Shown: positions 13,946 through 26,153, counted from the stretch's first letter. The stretch is DNA of 64,000 nt from Antedon mediterranea (GCF_964355755.1 NC_092677.1:21982101-22046100), one strand, 5' to 3'. Notes: generated from the letters alone by a model not told the origin. Program-made: numbers and translations.

Positions 13946-14021
13946 CAATCTTGAAAATAAAGTTTTATCTTATATTTATATTTTAGTAACATGTTTCCAC
14001 CATTTTTGTTTTCTTCTATAG

Positions 14022-14107
14022 TACGTAGAACACTAAAAGGTGGATTATCAGAAGAAGAGGCTAAAGCACTCGGATTTGTGGCTAAACCGGAAACTTTAAA
14101 AGTGTAG
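14022..14107 (+). CDS. Exon 2 (terminal) of the same small basic protein
   Basis: The acceptor TTCTTCTATAG ends at 14021. The two first bases complete the split codon from 7665 (T+TA, Leu). The frame then runs for 27 residues, RRTLKGGLSEEEAKALGF and a short tail, to the TAG at 14105-14107. The junction reads RKSLRRTLKGGLSEEEAKAL, with a possible basophilic-kinase site at RKS or RRT. In-frame joining across a 6356-bp intron with consensus sites at both ends, plus biased low-complexity composition on both sides, makes this a credible gene. The function is unknown. I see no homologue from memory, and the first coding exon could be alternative. Confidence 0.6.
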
Positions 14108-14560
14108 AAAAGTTATACCTTATTATGGCAATTTTTGTTGGCTCTTTGTAAATTTCAGAAACAAACCGCTTTTTGTAAAATTGATTATAAAGCACAAATA
14201 CCAAAGTATTGATATTTGCTTATCTAAAAACTCCATTATTTGTTGTGTCTTCACGTTGTACATGACTTTGTTTGTCATAACGTGCATATAAAAATTATTA
14301 CTAGTGTTAATTATTGATTCATTGGTTCTTTTTATTTCAAAATTATTTGTCTTATTATATTAATTCACTTGTATCTTTTATTGGCATTCATTAAACAAAA
14401 TTAAAACGTGCAGAGGATAATAGGTATAGAAAGTGTGTTTTAATTATTGAATGTTATAGGCTTCCTACAACCATGATTAAAGGTAATATAAATAAAATTT
14501 GCTCTCTCACTATAACACAAGAGTATACCCGATACAATTGTGATGTTATCAAATGTTTAT
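14108..14560 (+). other. Probable 3' UTR of the small-protein gene
   Basis: AT-rich sequence directly after the TAG. The first AATAAA-like motif is in AATATAAATAAAATTTGC near 14490; the site of polyadenylation is not fixed. Confidence 0.35.
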
Positions 14561-14811
14561 ATTGTCATTTATTATATTGACTTTATTGTAGCATAAAGAA
14601 TATACAAAATGATTTTGTGCCCATATCATTTTGGCTACGGTATATTAATATTGTGATAAATGTATAGAATATAGTTGTAATCAAATTGAACTGTAAATTG
14701 TATTCATAACCATATATGTTAATAACAGTTGACACATCTAGGTGTTTGCCATTTGATTAGTGCCCTGCATCAGTTGGATGGATGGTAGTACATTGCACCA
14801 TCCTGTTTTAT

Positions 14812-14942
14812 TAAACAAATAATGAAGGTTTATGAGTAGAATGGTACAAATAATGCCATGAGGTGAAATATAACCTTTCATCATTCACCGAATGACATTA
14901 TTTGTACCATTCCATGAATATAAAACATTCATTATTTGTTTA
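14812..14942. mobile_element. Hairpin MITE of about 131 bp
   Basis: TAAACAAATAATGAAGGTTT at the left is mirrored by CATTCATTATTTGTTTA at the right. Inside, GAATGGTACAAATAATGCCA pairs with GACATTATTTGTACCATTCC. It is an almost continuous inverted repeat with a short central loop, lying downstream of the small-protein gene. Confidence 0.65.
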
Positions 14943-15781
14943 AAATAACATCTAAATAGATTCCTGTCATTTGAATCAGATTGAATAAAAGCATAGAGGT
15001 ATTTAATTAATATCTCTATGGTAACGTATGTAGGCCTATACATTGACATTTAAACATGTTTTTGTAACATATTTAAATTGCAAAACAATTACAATATATA
15101 TATTTTTATAATACTGTATATTAAACATATTACATTTATTTGAATTTTATAAAAACAATTTATAATAGACCTAATAATTATGTCAACAACCAAACAAAGC
15201 GCCTACCTACAGCCTAGGCTAAAAAAGGCATTGCGAAACTTCGCCAGGCAACTGAAAGTGATTTAGGCTGTTTTTTTTTTCTAACGATTTAACGTCTTGT
15301 AGAGTTGTTTCCATTAATTAATCAAAATCATACAAACGTTTTAAAGCTAATTTAAATGATATTTTGGTCGAAATTAGTACGTATATCTCTCCAAAAAAGT
15401 GTTCATGTTTTTTATTGTATATAAACAGGGACGTTGTTGGATTCAGAAGCACAGTATACTCTTGCAATTTTTAATTTCGTATGCGAGAAGAAATTTTTTT
15501 CGTACATGAACGATAGTTAGGAGTACGTACTATTGCACGCCATGTGATCCACAGTTGTCCAATTAAATGACAGGAATTTATTTATGTGTTATATAATACC
15601 AATAACTACTCCGTTAATATTTTGAACACCGTTTTTTAAGGGCGTTGTATTTCACATTGGTTAGTAGCTGTGAAATGGATATAATTGATTCATCTTTCGA
15701 CTCATGAAAATATTCTACACTACATATTCTTTTACATTCACAAAAATCCAGTAACATAATAAATGTAATTGTATAATTTGT

Positions 15782-15810
15782 TATTATTATTATTATTATT
15801 AATATTATTA

Positions 15811-15842
<32 letters not shown>
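15782..15842 (+). repeat. (ATT)n microsatellite
   Basis: About twenty ATT units with two imperfections. The surrounding 15.0-16.3 kb shows no gene. Confidence 0.9.
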
Positions 15843-16350
15843 TTGTATAGCTGAATATTACGACTTGAACGAATTAAACAATTTATTAAATATTGTTTAG
15901 TATAATTGAAAAATTATAGAAAATATTGAAAACCGTAAATTTAGTTAGGTCTATTTAAAATTTCAGGTGAAATATATATATATTTTAAAATCAATGAAGT
16001 AAGTGAAACGATATTACCGATAGCACATAATCCTATGTGTTGACTAGTTTTATATTCTGTGTATAAATAAAAAGTGTTCTTTGTACAAAAAATGCCGCAT
16101 TTTAAACTATTTTTAAAGTATTTAAAAAAGAGTAGATAACATATAAAGCTGGATGGCATAAGTAAGAGTGCAACATTTAAAAGGGACGAATAAGCTTATG
16201 ACCCGATTTATCTCAGCTCTGATCTCGCTTTATTTTTTTCATGTATGCCGTTCGAACAAAATAAATAGTGCAAGAATTATTTTTGTGTATTCCTTTGTCC
16301 ATAATAGCTTTGTCACATTTTTATGTTAATAACAGTGTAGGCTATATGCT

Positions 16351-16560
16351 AGTTGTTGCCGCGTATACGTACGACTACAACGGACGACTTTACAATATAT
16401 AGTACGGTACCTCTAGAAAATATCAAAAACGTATCAAAAATTTTCCGATTTGCGCGATACAGTTGTTGCCGCGTGTACGTACGACTACAACGGGCGCCTT
16501 ACTACAATCTATACCTCTAGAAAATATGAAAAACGTATCAAAAATGTTTCCACTTGCGTT
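16351..16560 (+). repeat. Tandem duplication of about 110 bp
   Basis: AGTTGTTGCCGCGTATACGT at 16351 and AGTTGTTGCCGCGTGTACGT at 16461 start two successive copies, each carrying CCTCTAGAAAATAT and AAAACGTATCAAAAAT. Part of the downstream sequence (TATACC-CTAGAAA, AATGTTGATACG, TTGTTCAG) recurs near 17.87-17.98 kb, so the duplication is part of a larger dispersed repeat. Confidence 0.65.
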
Positions 16561-16599
16561 ATATTATATTTTGTATTGTTAAAATTCATTATTATTTTT

Positions 16600-18280
16600 T
16601 TTTAATGTTGATACGTTTCTTGTTCAGACAACACAGTAGCATACATTAAATATTTTATGTGGAGTCATATACACATGTATTATTATTACATGCGTAGAAT
16701 GTTTAGTCCAACTGTGATAATATTCAAAAGAATTGCCATGTTTCGTTGTCGGATGATTCGCGAAACGATTGAAAACAATGAAAGCGTCTTGATACCAGCA
16801 GGAGGAGCTTCGTCTGAACTTAATATGCCATGCGCAAACGCGAATTATCCTCAGTTTATCAAGGTCTATGTAATTTTAACCTATTAAAAGCAGCAATTGT
16901 ATTGAACTGCCTGGAATGATTGTCTTTCCTTCAGCTGTGCTTTAACTGTTCGTGAGGGTTAGTTAATACGTTCACTTTGTAAACTGCTCTGGGTGAGGGC
17001 GTTTAGGCAACAAATACAATTAGTTTCTTAGTACAGTACACATTGACAAATTTACACTGAGAATTAAAACGGTAAGTAGACTAGATCTAAGATTGTAGGT
17101 AGACCAGATATATTTGGTTAAACGTTTAATTTCTTATTTTATTTATTTTATCGACAATTATATAATGTATAAGTAACAAATATATGTGATATAAGACAAA
17201 GAAAATAAAACTGTTTAAATAGTTTCCTAACTAACCCCTTTGGACATTTTGGATTGTTTTCGTTTAGCTCGTTCGAGTAGTATTTCCATTTAGCTGTTTG
17301 TAGCTTTTGTACGGATTTTTTTTGTTTTTGTTTTTTTGTTGCACGTCTCGCCAATAACATAATCACAAGTCTACTCTCGCTCGATTACTTCTTCGTATTT
17401 GGGTCAATAAATCAATAGCAGCGTGTCGACCAACGTGATCATCAAATTGTCAAATTAAACTGTATTTGTGATTTTTAAAAAAATTACATGGTTATTGTTA
17501 ATCAAAATATTTGGCACTTAAGTTTGAACTTGTAGTTTTAATTTTAAAAATCATCGAAAATATTCTGAAATTTTAGATTTTTAAATTTTTATTGAGCTTT
17601 GATTTTTTTTAAAACCAGAAACAAGTTGATACGATATAACTATTGTTGTTGACAACGCTTCAACAACGCTTCAACAACGCAGTATCACGTGACCTTCCAA
17701 TATAGTCGGTTATTATTGTGTGTTACTTTGCGTCCGTTTCAAACAAAAATTCCTTTGTCAAATTTTTATGTTACTTTATTTCAGAAATAAAGTTACATTA
17801 GGCCTATACCTAGTAGTATAATAGGCCCAGGGTTATCTTATAATAAGTGACTTCTACTGCTTTATTAAATCTATACCCCTAGAAAGTATGTAATGTACGT
17901 GATATATTATATTTTTAACTGTTAAAATCATGCAATTAATTATTTTTTTATAATGTTGATACGCTTTTTGTTCAGCGTACATTGTTGAAGTTTTAGCAAT
18001 GATGACATTTTCAGCCACAAACATTTTAAATTAAATGCGGAAAAGAGGGCACGGATATGCGAGATCTTGTGTTGAATGTGTTTAGTATTTACCGACCGAC
18101 CGACATAGTGAGCTATAGAGTTGCGTTTGCACACGACTAAAAAGTGGAACGGGGGAAAAAACAACAGATTTTTTTCGGTTTAATTTAGCATGAATTCATA
18201 CAACTCATCCGCTTCGTAATAAGTTTAAAATGGGGATTTACCATTGATCTCGAGGAGCTATAATAGATTTAAAATAGGGA
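16600..18280. other. Non-coding stretch with a dispersed-repeat copy at 17.73-17.99 kb
   Basis: No gene is supported. The segment 17730-17990 resembles 16270-16640 (TTCCTTTGTC, TTTTTATGTTA, then the motifs given for the 16.35 kb repeat), so both are copies of one unclassified element. Confidence 0.4.
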
Positions 18281-18289
18281 TCTTCTTCT

Positions 18290-18770
18290 TCATGTACCAT
18301 GTCCTTCAAGAACGTTTGCGATTATGGCTTTCCATATAGTCCGGTTCTCAGCGACTCTGACAACTTCTTCAACATTCAGTTTGAGTTCTTTTGCAATCCT
18401 TTCTAAAAACATAGCTCTTTGATTTCCTCTTGCTTTCCTCCCTTTAATCTTCCCTGTTAAAATTAAATATTCCAGTTTTTTCTTTCTGAGCAGATGTCCC
18501 ACAAAATTATATTTCGTTGAAGATTTCACCAATATATTCTTTCCATCTAGTAATTATCTGGTCCCTTTTGATTAGTATCGTTCCATCTCTGGAAAAAATG
18601 GGGATAGGCCTATTTTTACACAAATTTACATTACGTGTACCATTTTCAAGCACAGGATTTTTAAAAAGTTTGACGTGCACGAGTGTTATGTATTTGAAGT
18701 TTATTAAAATGAATAGAATTGAACACGACTCGGTATAAGAACAGAAATAGAGTCTCACAAAAAAATGCAC
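18290..18770 (-). pseudogene. Internally deleted LINE (RTE-like endonuclease/reverse transcriptase)
   Basis: Two adjoining minus-strand fragments belong to one kind of polyprotein. The upstream frame (18770-18507) ends with DGTILIKRDQIITRWKEYIG, the segment that normally precedes the reverse-transcriptase fingers. The downstream frame (18532-18290) holds FVGHLLRKKKLEYLILTGKI, then RKARGNQR and a C-terminal VLEGHGT, typical of the extreme C-terminus. The whole catalytic reverse-transcriptase domain that should separate them is missing, and the two frames overlap at the deletion joint near 18507-18532. It is a dead copy. Confidence 0.75.
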
Positions 18771-18939
18771 ACATATGAGAAATGTTTATTATTTTTAGAG
18801 ACAAGATTTGATTTAACATTACAATATTAGATTATTTATTTTGTGTATTGGTTATTTTTCTCTGACCGAAGATTATTTGTTGGAACTGGTTTTTTAAAAA
18901 TGACAATAAATATAAAAAATAATTTATTAATTATTAGCA

Positions 18940-19530
18940 ATTCATTCATTTAGGCTTATCGCCTGACTTTATTTACTTTAGGCCTCTGGCCCCTAGTAAT
19001 TAACAAAATAATAATTACATTGAAAAATAAAGCAATTTATGGTCACAAGATAAATGAATTAATTAATTTCGTTCTCTAAGCAAAACATATATCTTAACTT
19101 ATAAGCATGATAAATATATTTAGATAGATTATCAATAATTATTGGATCCTGTGATGACATTAACGGCAGAATTTAAAAGTATTTGGATTTTCAAAAAATA
19201 AAGAAGGTATACATTTTTTTCTGATTTCCTTGTAACGAGAGCAAACTGTAACAAAATGATATTCATCTTCAACTTCATTTATATTACATATTTTACATAA
19301 CCTATTGATGTGCTCTATTCTTTTCCATCTTCCCCTTTCTACCTCTAGTTGAAGTGTGCCCAGTCTTAGTTGACTTAAAGCTCGCTTATATCTAGTATCA
19401 AGGGTCTGTAGTAAGTATCCATCTACTCCGAAATTGTTTTTGAACATTTTATAGTATCTTAATTTTGAAGAAATATTTATGCTTTCAAGAATTGCTGCAC
19501 AGTTCGCTGGCAAGTTAAGGGACGTGCATC
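18940..19530 (-). pseudogene. LINE 3' end: C-terminal domain and 3' UTR
   Basis: The minus-strand frame 19513-19160 encodes RALSQLRLGTLQLEVERGRW and then CKICNINEVEDEYHFVTVC, the cysteine-containing motif that follows the reverse transcriptase in many LINEs (C-x2-C...EDExHF...C). The 3' UTR, read on the minus strand, contains GGGGCCAGAGGCCTAAAGTA and AATAAAGTCAGGC and ends near 18940. A frameshifted copy of the same family, with the matching GGCCCATGGCCTAAAG tail, lies at 37.5-37.85 kb on the + strand. Confidence 0.75.
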
Positions 19531-20750
19531 GGGTAATTTGAAATCCAGGATCGTATTGATGACGTCAGGTGACTGCATAAGCGTGAAGTGAACCGATTGG
19601 CATGTATCCCGTCACCAAGCCTAATTGCTTCGATTTCTCGTAGAAGTGCGCATTTTGTGTGAGATTCCACGCTAATGAATCCGTATGACTGCGCTTAAAA
19701 CGAAAGAAAACTATTACACTTGGGTCGTTCACGGTTAGAACACGTTAATTGTAGTAACAGTGAGCTAAATCCATATTTGAATTGCAAAAATAGAACTTAG
19801 TTGTATGGATTGTGTTAGGATGAATAATTCATTCTAATTGTTAATGATTTTATTCTTACCATCCTTTTAATGTGTTAATATATTGCCCTTCGAAGCACAT
19901 AAATTCAATGTTTGTTTGCGATTCAATTTCACGCAATTCTGCCAATTGTCGCTTTTTAAGACTGCTTTACTTCTATTTAGACCTACAAAAGTTGTCCCTT
20001 ATTAAAAAAACAACAAATAAAATTACTATTGTAACCAACCCAATAATAATATTTTGTTATATTTATAAACAATTTCATCTGACATATTCAGAGTTATTTG
20101 AAAATAGTAGTATGTCAAAAAATACACATTTTCAAAAATACCTGATGCTGTAAACGCACGTTAGCAAAATGGTAAACAAAATTTGATGTGTTATACGCAC
20201 TTTTAAGGGACTCAGATTAAAAGAGACCATAAATACCACATCTTTACAAGAAAATTTACGTTTTTGATTAAAATGGCAATGCTACAGTATATACGATGTT
20301 GTCCTTTCTGTGGTACTGTTAATAAGGGGCATTACAGTTTCAAATGAGTGTTGTGTCATATGAATGTCGTTAGCAAAAATGTCTAGACGGCACTGGATGC
20401 ATGCCATGGTTTTGAAAACATACATACGTAGCCTAACATGCTACCAGCTAACAATCTAACGTTTTGATAATACTGAAACGTTATTTTTGTGTTGTAGGCC
20501 TACTTATCTAGTATATAGTGTGAAAAGTTCAGAAGGAGCTATAGTATTTTTACTACATCACTCCAACAATACGCTTCCATTATTTGGAAGTTATAATCGT
20601 TATTAGGCATATAATTGTTATACATAATAAATTTTCATTTCTCAAGAGGCGAAAAACTAACAAGTTTAATTTTACTTCGATTTTGTTTCCATAATTAAAT
20701 CATAACTCCAATTTGACTGTGCTGTGAATGCTTTCCTGGAACGTTTCGTG
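19530..20750. other. Non-coding stretch, nothing recognised
   Basis: Short frames only (for example 19872-20153, 93 codons, no motif). No repeat boundary was seen. Confidence 0.5.
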
Positions 20751-20759
20751 AAGACGCCT

Positions 20760-23373
20760 CACAGTGGGCCAGAATCAATTCAAAGTGTGCCAAAAGTCCA
20801 AAATGGTAAATGTGGCATTCCGAACTTTTTAATATTGGATTAGGAAGAAGACATCTTAAATTATATAAATCGACTAATAATTTTAATTTTTGTAAATTTT
20901 AATAGTGTCTTGTAACCATGGAAACTTGAAGAAACCAGGGCATTTCACTTAAAATGAGCAAAAACAACAGTTTTGATCAATTCGCTGTTATTTTTTCTAG
21001 AAAAAAGCAATGGATTTGATACTGCATGAAATTATTGCCTGTTATTAATAATATTAGGCAGTAAAATAACATTTTCGATTATTGCTTTATTTTAGGGTTA
21101 AAAGTCACAAAATATAGCCCAAAAATACCAAAAAATCGTATTTTTAAAGTAAAACCACTAAAGTAGTTTGGATTCGCGTCGATTCGCGCGCTAATTTTGA
21201 CATTAATATTTCGAGCAAAGCTTTAGCTTTACGTTAATACCAAATTTGGCTGCGAAAATTTGCGACATTGCATATAGGAAGCTATTTAAATGTCCCGTTT
21301 TAAAATAAATGTATAATGCATTTCCATTGACACATTGATGTACCGCAATCGCACGAACTTCACGAAGAGAAAACCTTTCCACGACGCGTCTGTATTGGAA
21401 AAGAGAATGCTACCAGTGTGAGAATAAGCATTCATAAATGTAGGTACAGGTAACATGGCCTCCATATCAAAATACAACCTTTAAAGCTGTCCATTCGGCT
21501 GGTTTAATTACCAACATTGAACTATCCTGCAATGTATGTTTACGTGAATTGCGTTTACATTACAATGTAAGGAATGCCGAGAACATATCAAAAGAACTTT
21601 TGGGGTATACTACTAAAACTATCAAACCATTTCTTTATTATTTACGAAGAATATGGTACAAGTATGGCCGTCACAAGGTCACAAACATTTCATCAGCTAT
21701 TATTAGTCAGAGAACCAAAAGAACTGCTCTATGCTGCTTCACAAGGCGTCTATAAGCAAAATTCACATTTAAAATATGTGCTGAAGTTTGCAATGCTAAC
21801 ACCATTAAGACCAGCTAAAATAAGAAAGTTAATATCCGAAAAAAAACAGAACCGATCAAGTTTACAAGTGAAAAAGCTTTGTCACTCTTAGCTAGTTGAA
21901 ACTGCATATGACAAAACAGTCATACCAAACAGGTTTGTGGAACGTGAGGGAAGCTAAGCATAGATGCTACGCAAATAATATAACGGTTAAAGAAGATTCG
22001 TCAAGAGTACCCCTTCAAAGCTTGCTGGACCAAACTGCACTTCGAATTGTTCAGTAAAAAAAAGAAGATATTACAGAAGTAGTTGAACATAAAGATACTT
22101 CCTCGTGATTTTGCCGACCTTTACACCTGCAATTCAATATATTATTTGATATTAATTAACTATGAACTGGCTGCAGATGAAAACAGAAAAGACAACATCT
22201 AAATACACTACAATTTACAATTCACCATAGTTGACCAAAAGGTCGTGAATGCTTTGACTGAAACCAAGTATTCAATGCGATGTTATATATATGTGGAGCT
22301 ACTCCAAAACAGTTTAATGATTTGGATAAACTCCCATCGAGAGCTATGGCTCTCGCCACTACACAAATGGAGTAGGTGCTTCGAAATGCTAATTCATATT
22401 GGTAAAGAATGCCAGTAAAAAAAGGGGCGTATTTCGTCTGATAGTGAAAAAGCCATCGTTGCCGATATGAAGAAAAGAAATACACAATCGGTTTAAAGAA
22501 GATATAGGAGTGAAAGTAGATGAACTTAAACAAGGTTCAGGAAAACAATGGCAACATAGCTTGCAGAGCTAGCTTTCCAGGAAAAGGAGACTTTCGCTGA
22601 AATTTGCGGGTTTGGATGTCAATCTAATACGTGTTTAGACCCTTTACAATTTAGGGACTACTGCCGAAAAACAGCAGAGTTATATATACAACTCTATCCA
22701 TGGTATAAAATGCCAGTGAGTGTACATGTTCTCCTAGTTCATGGTTCATCAATTATTTCGAGTTCTGTATTACTGATAGGTATGATGAGCGAAGAGGCTA
22801 TCGACGAAAACATGCAATGAAAACAAACAACAACATAAGTGATGTATTTCAGTCATTTAAACCCTTATTTGTAACATACAATAAAAACATATTTTCAATA
22901 TTAATATTATTCACACAATCAGAAAACAGTATTTGTAATGACATCATACTGAACAATAAAAAGATGGTTTCATTGAACTCTGTGGATCTTTAAATAATTT
23001 AAGTACGTTTCAATCATGGATGCAATTTAATCATACATGATATTGTAATGAGAATTAAAGTCATCTAATCAAAAATTATTATTTTATGGCGTCTAATATA
23101 TTAAGAAAATGTTCCAGTTGGATTTATTGGGTGTAATAGAAACCCTTACACTTTCAATAATGAATGTAATATCAATCGACATAAGAATCACAAGTACATT
23201 CGCCTCAACCATTCAGAAAACACCATTTGTATTACGTCATACCTATTTAAAAATACTTCTATTAAATTCTACGGGTCTGAAAACCCCTTAGATCCTTTAA
23301 AAGTTCAGGTAATCAGTATTTATTTATGCGTATAGACTTTTGGCACACTTTGAACCAATTCTGGCCCACTGTG
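20760..23373 (+). mobile_element. Fossil Transib DNA transposon (RAG1-related family)
   Basis: The left end reads CACAGTGGGCCAGAATC from 20760 and the right end reads GATTCTGG-like sequence closing in CCCACTGTG at 23373. The inverted repeats match over about 39 bp with three or four mismatches, including AAAGTGTGCCAAAAGTC. The flanks are CGCCT (20755-20759) and CGCCG (23374-23378), a 5-bp GC-rich duplication with one change. CACAGTG ends and 5-bp GC-rich duplications are the hallmarks of Transib, the family that gave rise to the RAG recombinase; CACAGTG is also the RSS heptamer. The 2614-bp interior carries a decayed transposase on the + strand. Confidence 0.85.
21900..22880 (+). pseudogene. 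Decayed Transib transposase
   Basis: Translated piecewise in shifting frames, this region shows the family's conserved blocks in the right order. VPLQSLLDQTALRIVQ (about 22010-22055) comes first, then a GVKVDELKQGSG block (about 22507-22545). Next are RDYCRKTAELYIQLYPWYKM and a VSVHVLLVHG motif (about 22650-22740), and MMSEEAIDEN before a stop at 22818-22820. In the next frame come YRRKHAMKTNNNISDVFQSF. The SEE...E block corresponds to the neighbourhood of the third catalytic acid in Transib/RAG1. Several frameshifts and stops make it non-functional. Confidence 0.75.
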
Positions 23374-23460
23374 CGCCGTTGCAAGCTATCTTTTTTAGAG
23401 ACCATATCATTTACATGCGAGGTCCACTGAAGATTATTTTAATTTAGAAACCGTTTGCAA

Positions 23461-23727
23461 TTAACAATTATAAATGCTAATATATAAATTTGATACAACC
23501 TTACATAAGGTAAAATTCATAGTTTTGTCTTTACTACCTGCTTCAAACCCATGACGTTTACGTAGGATACAATAAGCCTTCAAATCGTCCCCAGCTATAA
23601 CACATTTGGCTTCTGGGTATTTTGATAGAATAAGATCAATGGAAGTACAAACATGGTTGGTAATACCCGTTTTTACAGCGACTAATAGACAAAGTGGAAC
23701 ATAGATAACGCCCATAAATAGCTTCAA
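23461..23727 (-). pseudogene. Possible LINE endonuclease fragment
   Basis: The minus-strand frame has GVIYVPL, then SIDLILSKYPEAKCVIAGDD, which resembles the APE-type endonuclease stretch (V-Y-x-P-P ... P-x-A-x-x-x-x-G-D-F-N) of LINEs. The catalytic GDFN is altered to GDDL and no other domain is attached. It starts about 90 bp outside the Transib right end and on the opposite strand, so it is a separate remnant. Confidence 0.4.
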
Positions 23728-23854
23728 TAAAGGCCACTAGGTATACCAAATATTCCTATTTGTCCGGTTCCTCATGTATGAAATAGGTGTTCCGTGGGAT
23801 TTTAATGCACGAAGTGAAATTTCACTTGATTTCACTTTATTATGGTGCTAGGAT

Positions 23855-23980
23855 AGCAAAAATGCCAGGTAACACATTTTCTCGATGCCCGTAACAGCCA
23901 CTTCAAAATGGTGCCCAAATGGCCCTATTTCCGTAACCTTTTGGTCTATTGACAAGATATTGGTATCAAAATACTCAGAA
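23855..23980 (-). repeat. Dispersed repeat, copy 1 (inverted relative to 29.18 kb)
   Basis: Contains CCAAATGGCCCTATTTCCGT and the end AACAGCCACTTC. The complementary motifs (GATAGGGCCATTTGGCTGTT) occur at about 29203. Both copies also have AATAAAGTGAAAT or its complement on the outer side, so they are copies of one repeat, or the two ends of a larger element of about 5.4 kb. Confidence 0.5.
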
Positions 23981-24470
23981 TATATTATAGGCCTACATTT
24001 ATATTCGCTGTAATAGAAAATTTTGACTAAATGTAACCGGAAATGCTATTTACCTGTACTACTGATCCTTATTTTTTGTCGCGACGGAAGATTCCAAAAT
24101 GAACATCAAATCGAACTTGTAGGCGTCGTTCGACTCTCAACTTCAACGCGGTGAATTCGGAACTAGCGAAGGCTCCCCCTTGAATTCGCTAGAGTTGCTC
24201 CCCATGGAAACTTTTTCGCTTGAAAATTCGCTTCAATTTGACCAATCAAATAACAAGGATTGTAAAGTCAGATGAAGATTGAAAACATTTTTTCAACATT
24301 CAACGTAAATTTCGAGTATTCTTGTCTTTTTATGAAAAAAGGTGCACTTGAATAAATCACCAAATCAGAGAAAATGTCTTCGGCGGATGCATGAATTTGT
24401 AGATACCTATAATAAGCCTGGCCTACCTAGACTCGAAGCCTACCTAACTTTTTATTATGCCTCTGGGCCC

Positions 24471-24690
24471 GTATCCGGACAACTACTCCCTGGACAATTA
24501 CCACCCGGACAATTACCACCCGGACAACTACCACCCCCACCCCCTAGGACAACTACCACCCGGACAATTACCCACTAGGACAACTACCCTCTAGGACAAC
24601 TACCCCCTAGGACAACTTCCCCCTAGGACAACTATCCTCTAATACAACCGCTATGCCCCTAGGACAACTACCCATCTTGAACAACACCCT
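24471..24690 (+). repeat. 16-bp minisatellite, GGACAACTACC type
   Basis: About twelve units of GGACAACTACCCCCTA or GGACAATTACCACCC. A second block of the same unit lies at 26441-26577. A stop-free frame over the array (poly PPGQL) is a repeat artefact. Confidence 0.85.
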
Positions 24691-25522
24691 CTGAACAACC
24701 ACACCTCTAGAATAGTTAATATCATGACACCTTAGGCTTTTCATTTATTTTGCCTTTTTTTCTAAAAGTTATTTTTTATCAGCCCCTGTATATCTTTTTC
24801 CAAAACAAATGTTTTACCGTAAGAGCTTATGTCATGCTCTTTAATGACATTATACGTTTACTGCAAGTCCAGTAATATGAAATATTGTTTTGGCTGTTAC
24901 TACTTCATAGAAGAAATTTTCTCCCCACTCCTGAGAAAATAGGACAATAAATGTTTTTAGAACCTAAAGAATAATTATACCCATGATGTGTTTATGTCTA
25001 ACATTTGTACTTATTTTATTCCCTAACCCTTCGTATTCTACAGCAAAGAACCTCCTAATTTTTCTTTAGATTTTAAAAAAGCCTACACCAATTGATTAGA
25101 CGATTTGAAAATAAATCTCTGTCTCTCATAAGGGCGGGTGTATACATACTAAAGAAAACATGATTCAATAGATATTATACATGTTACTAGCATTATGATA
25201 ATATATTTATGTAATACATTGTTGAACATATTTAACATATTTAATAACAAACTAGTTTAACTAGTTTACATTCACTTCTACGCCCGGTAAATTAAGTAAT
25301 GTTTTTATGATATCAATTAGAATAAAATACATGTTATTAATAGAATACAATGTTAAATTTAATTAATATTTATTTTTTTTACCAGAAACAAGTTAAATAT
25401 AGAAATATTAATATACTATCCTTCGTGAAAACCGGCAGCGCCCGGTAGTTGAACTGTCTATTTGGCAGTTTTTTACTAAATAAATTGCATAAAACGAACA
25501 ATTAAGTTAGCATTTAATAAAA

Positions 25523-25940
25523 GTAGGTCAAGGGTCATCAATCCATACCAAAATATTTTGAAAAAATTAAGTAGGTCAAGTGTTATAACGTTCGTAAAAG
25601 CAAGTTACTTATTCGCCGTAGAGGGCGTAGATGTAAAAAGGTTTGCGGAACTAGGGTGGCAAATGGTAAAGTAGGTCAAGGGTCGTCGATTCATACCAAA
25701 ATATTTTGAAAAAATTAAGTAGGTCAAGTGTTATAACGTTTGTAAAAAGCCAGTTACTTAATCGCCGTAGAGGACGTAGATGCAAAAAGTTCGCGGAACT
25801 AGGGAGGCAAATGTAGGTCAAGGGTCATCGATTCACACCAAAATATTTTGAAAATATTAGGTAGGTCAAGCTAGTTACTTATTCGCCGTAAATGCATACA
25901 ATGTTACTGAACTGTGACGGGAAGAAGTAGAGGAGGTCAA
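25523..25940 (+). repeat. Three tandem copies of a roughly 145-bp unit
   Basis: GTAGGTCAAGGGTC begins copies at 25523, 25671 and 25813. Each contains CATACCAAAATATTTTGAAA or a close variant, GTAGGTCAAG again at mid-unit and TTCGCCGTAGAGG. The third copy is shortened and degenerates near 25.94 kb. Confidence 0.8.
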
Positions 25941-26153
25941 GGCTAACATCTTGATGCAATAACAATTGTTATTACGTATTAAAATCTGTTTTTTAAAATA
26001 TTTGTGACTGTCCCTTTAATTAATAACAGACACAAACATGTATGTAATTGTTTCACAAGAGTTAGAACACTAGTGTAAAATTCATTTACATTTAATATTG
26101 AATATACGTACGACGACGTGCATAGGGAAACAATAACGCTACCCGCACAACTA

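Larger units (their letters stand above)
7666..14021 (+). other. 6.4 kb intron of the small-protein gene
   Basis: Bounded by GTAAGT and TATAG. It contains a MITE near 9.07 kb, a hairpin MITE at 11.4 kb and the two-orientation minisatellite at 13.2-13.95 kb. A frame at 10772-11011 (79 codons) has no recognisable motif and is not supported as an exon. Confidence 0.5.

Noticed and set aside
20760-23373. A ProtoRAG (RAG1-like/RAG2-like) element
   Set aside because: The ends fit both, but the readable protein blocks match Transib transposase. No RAG2-like kelch sequence is seen in the 2.6 kb.
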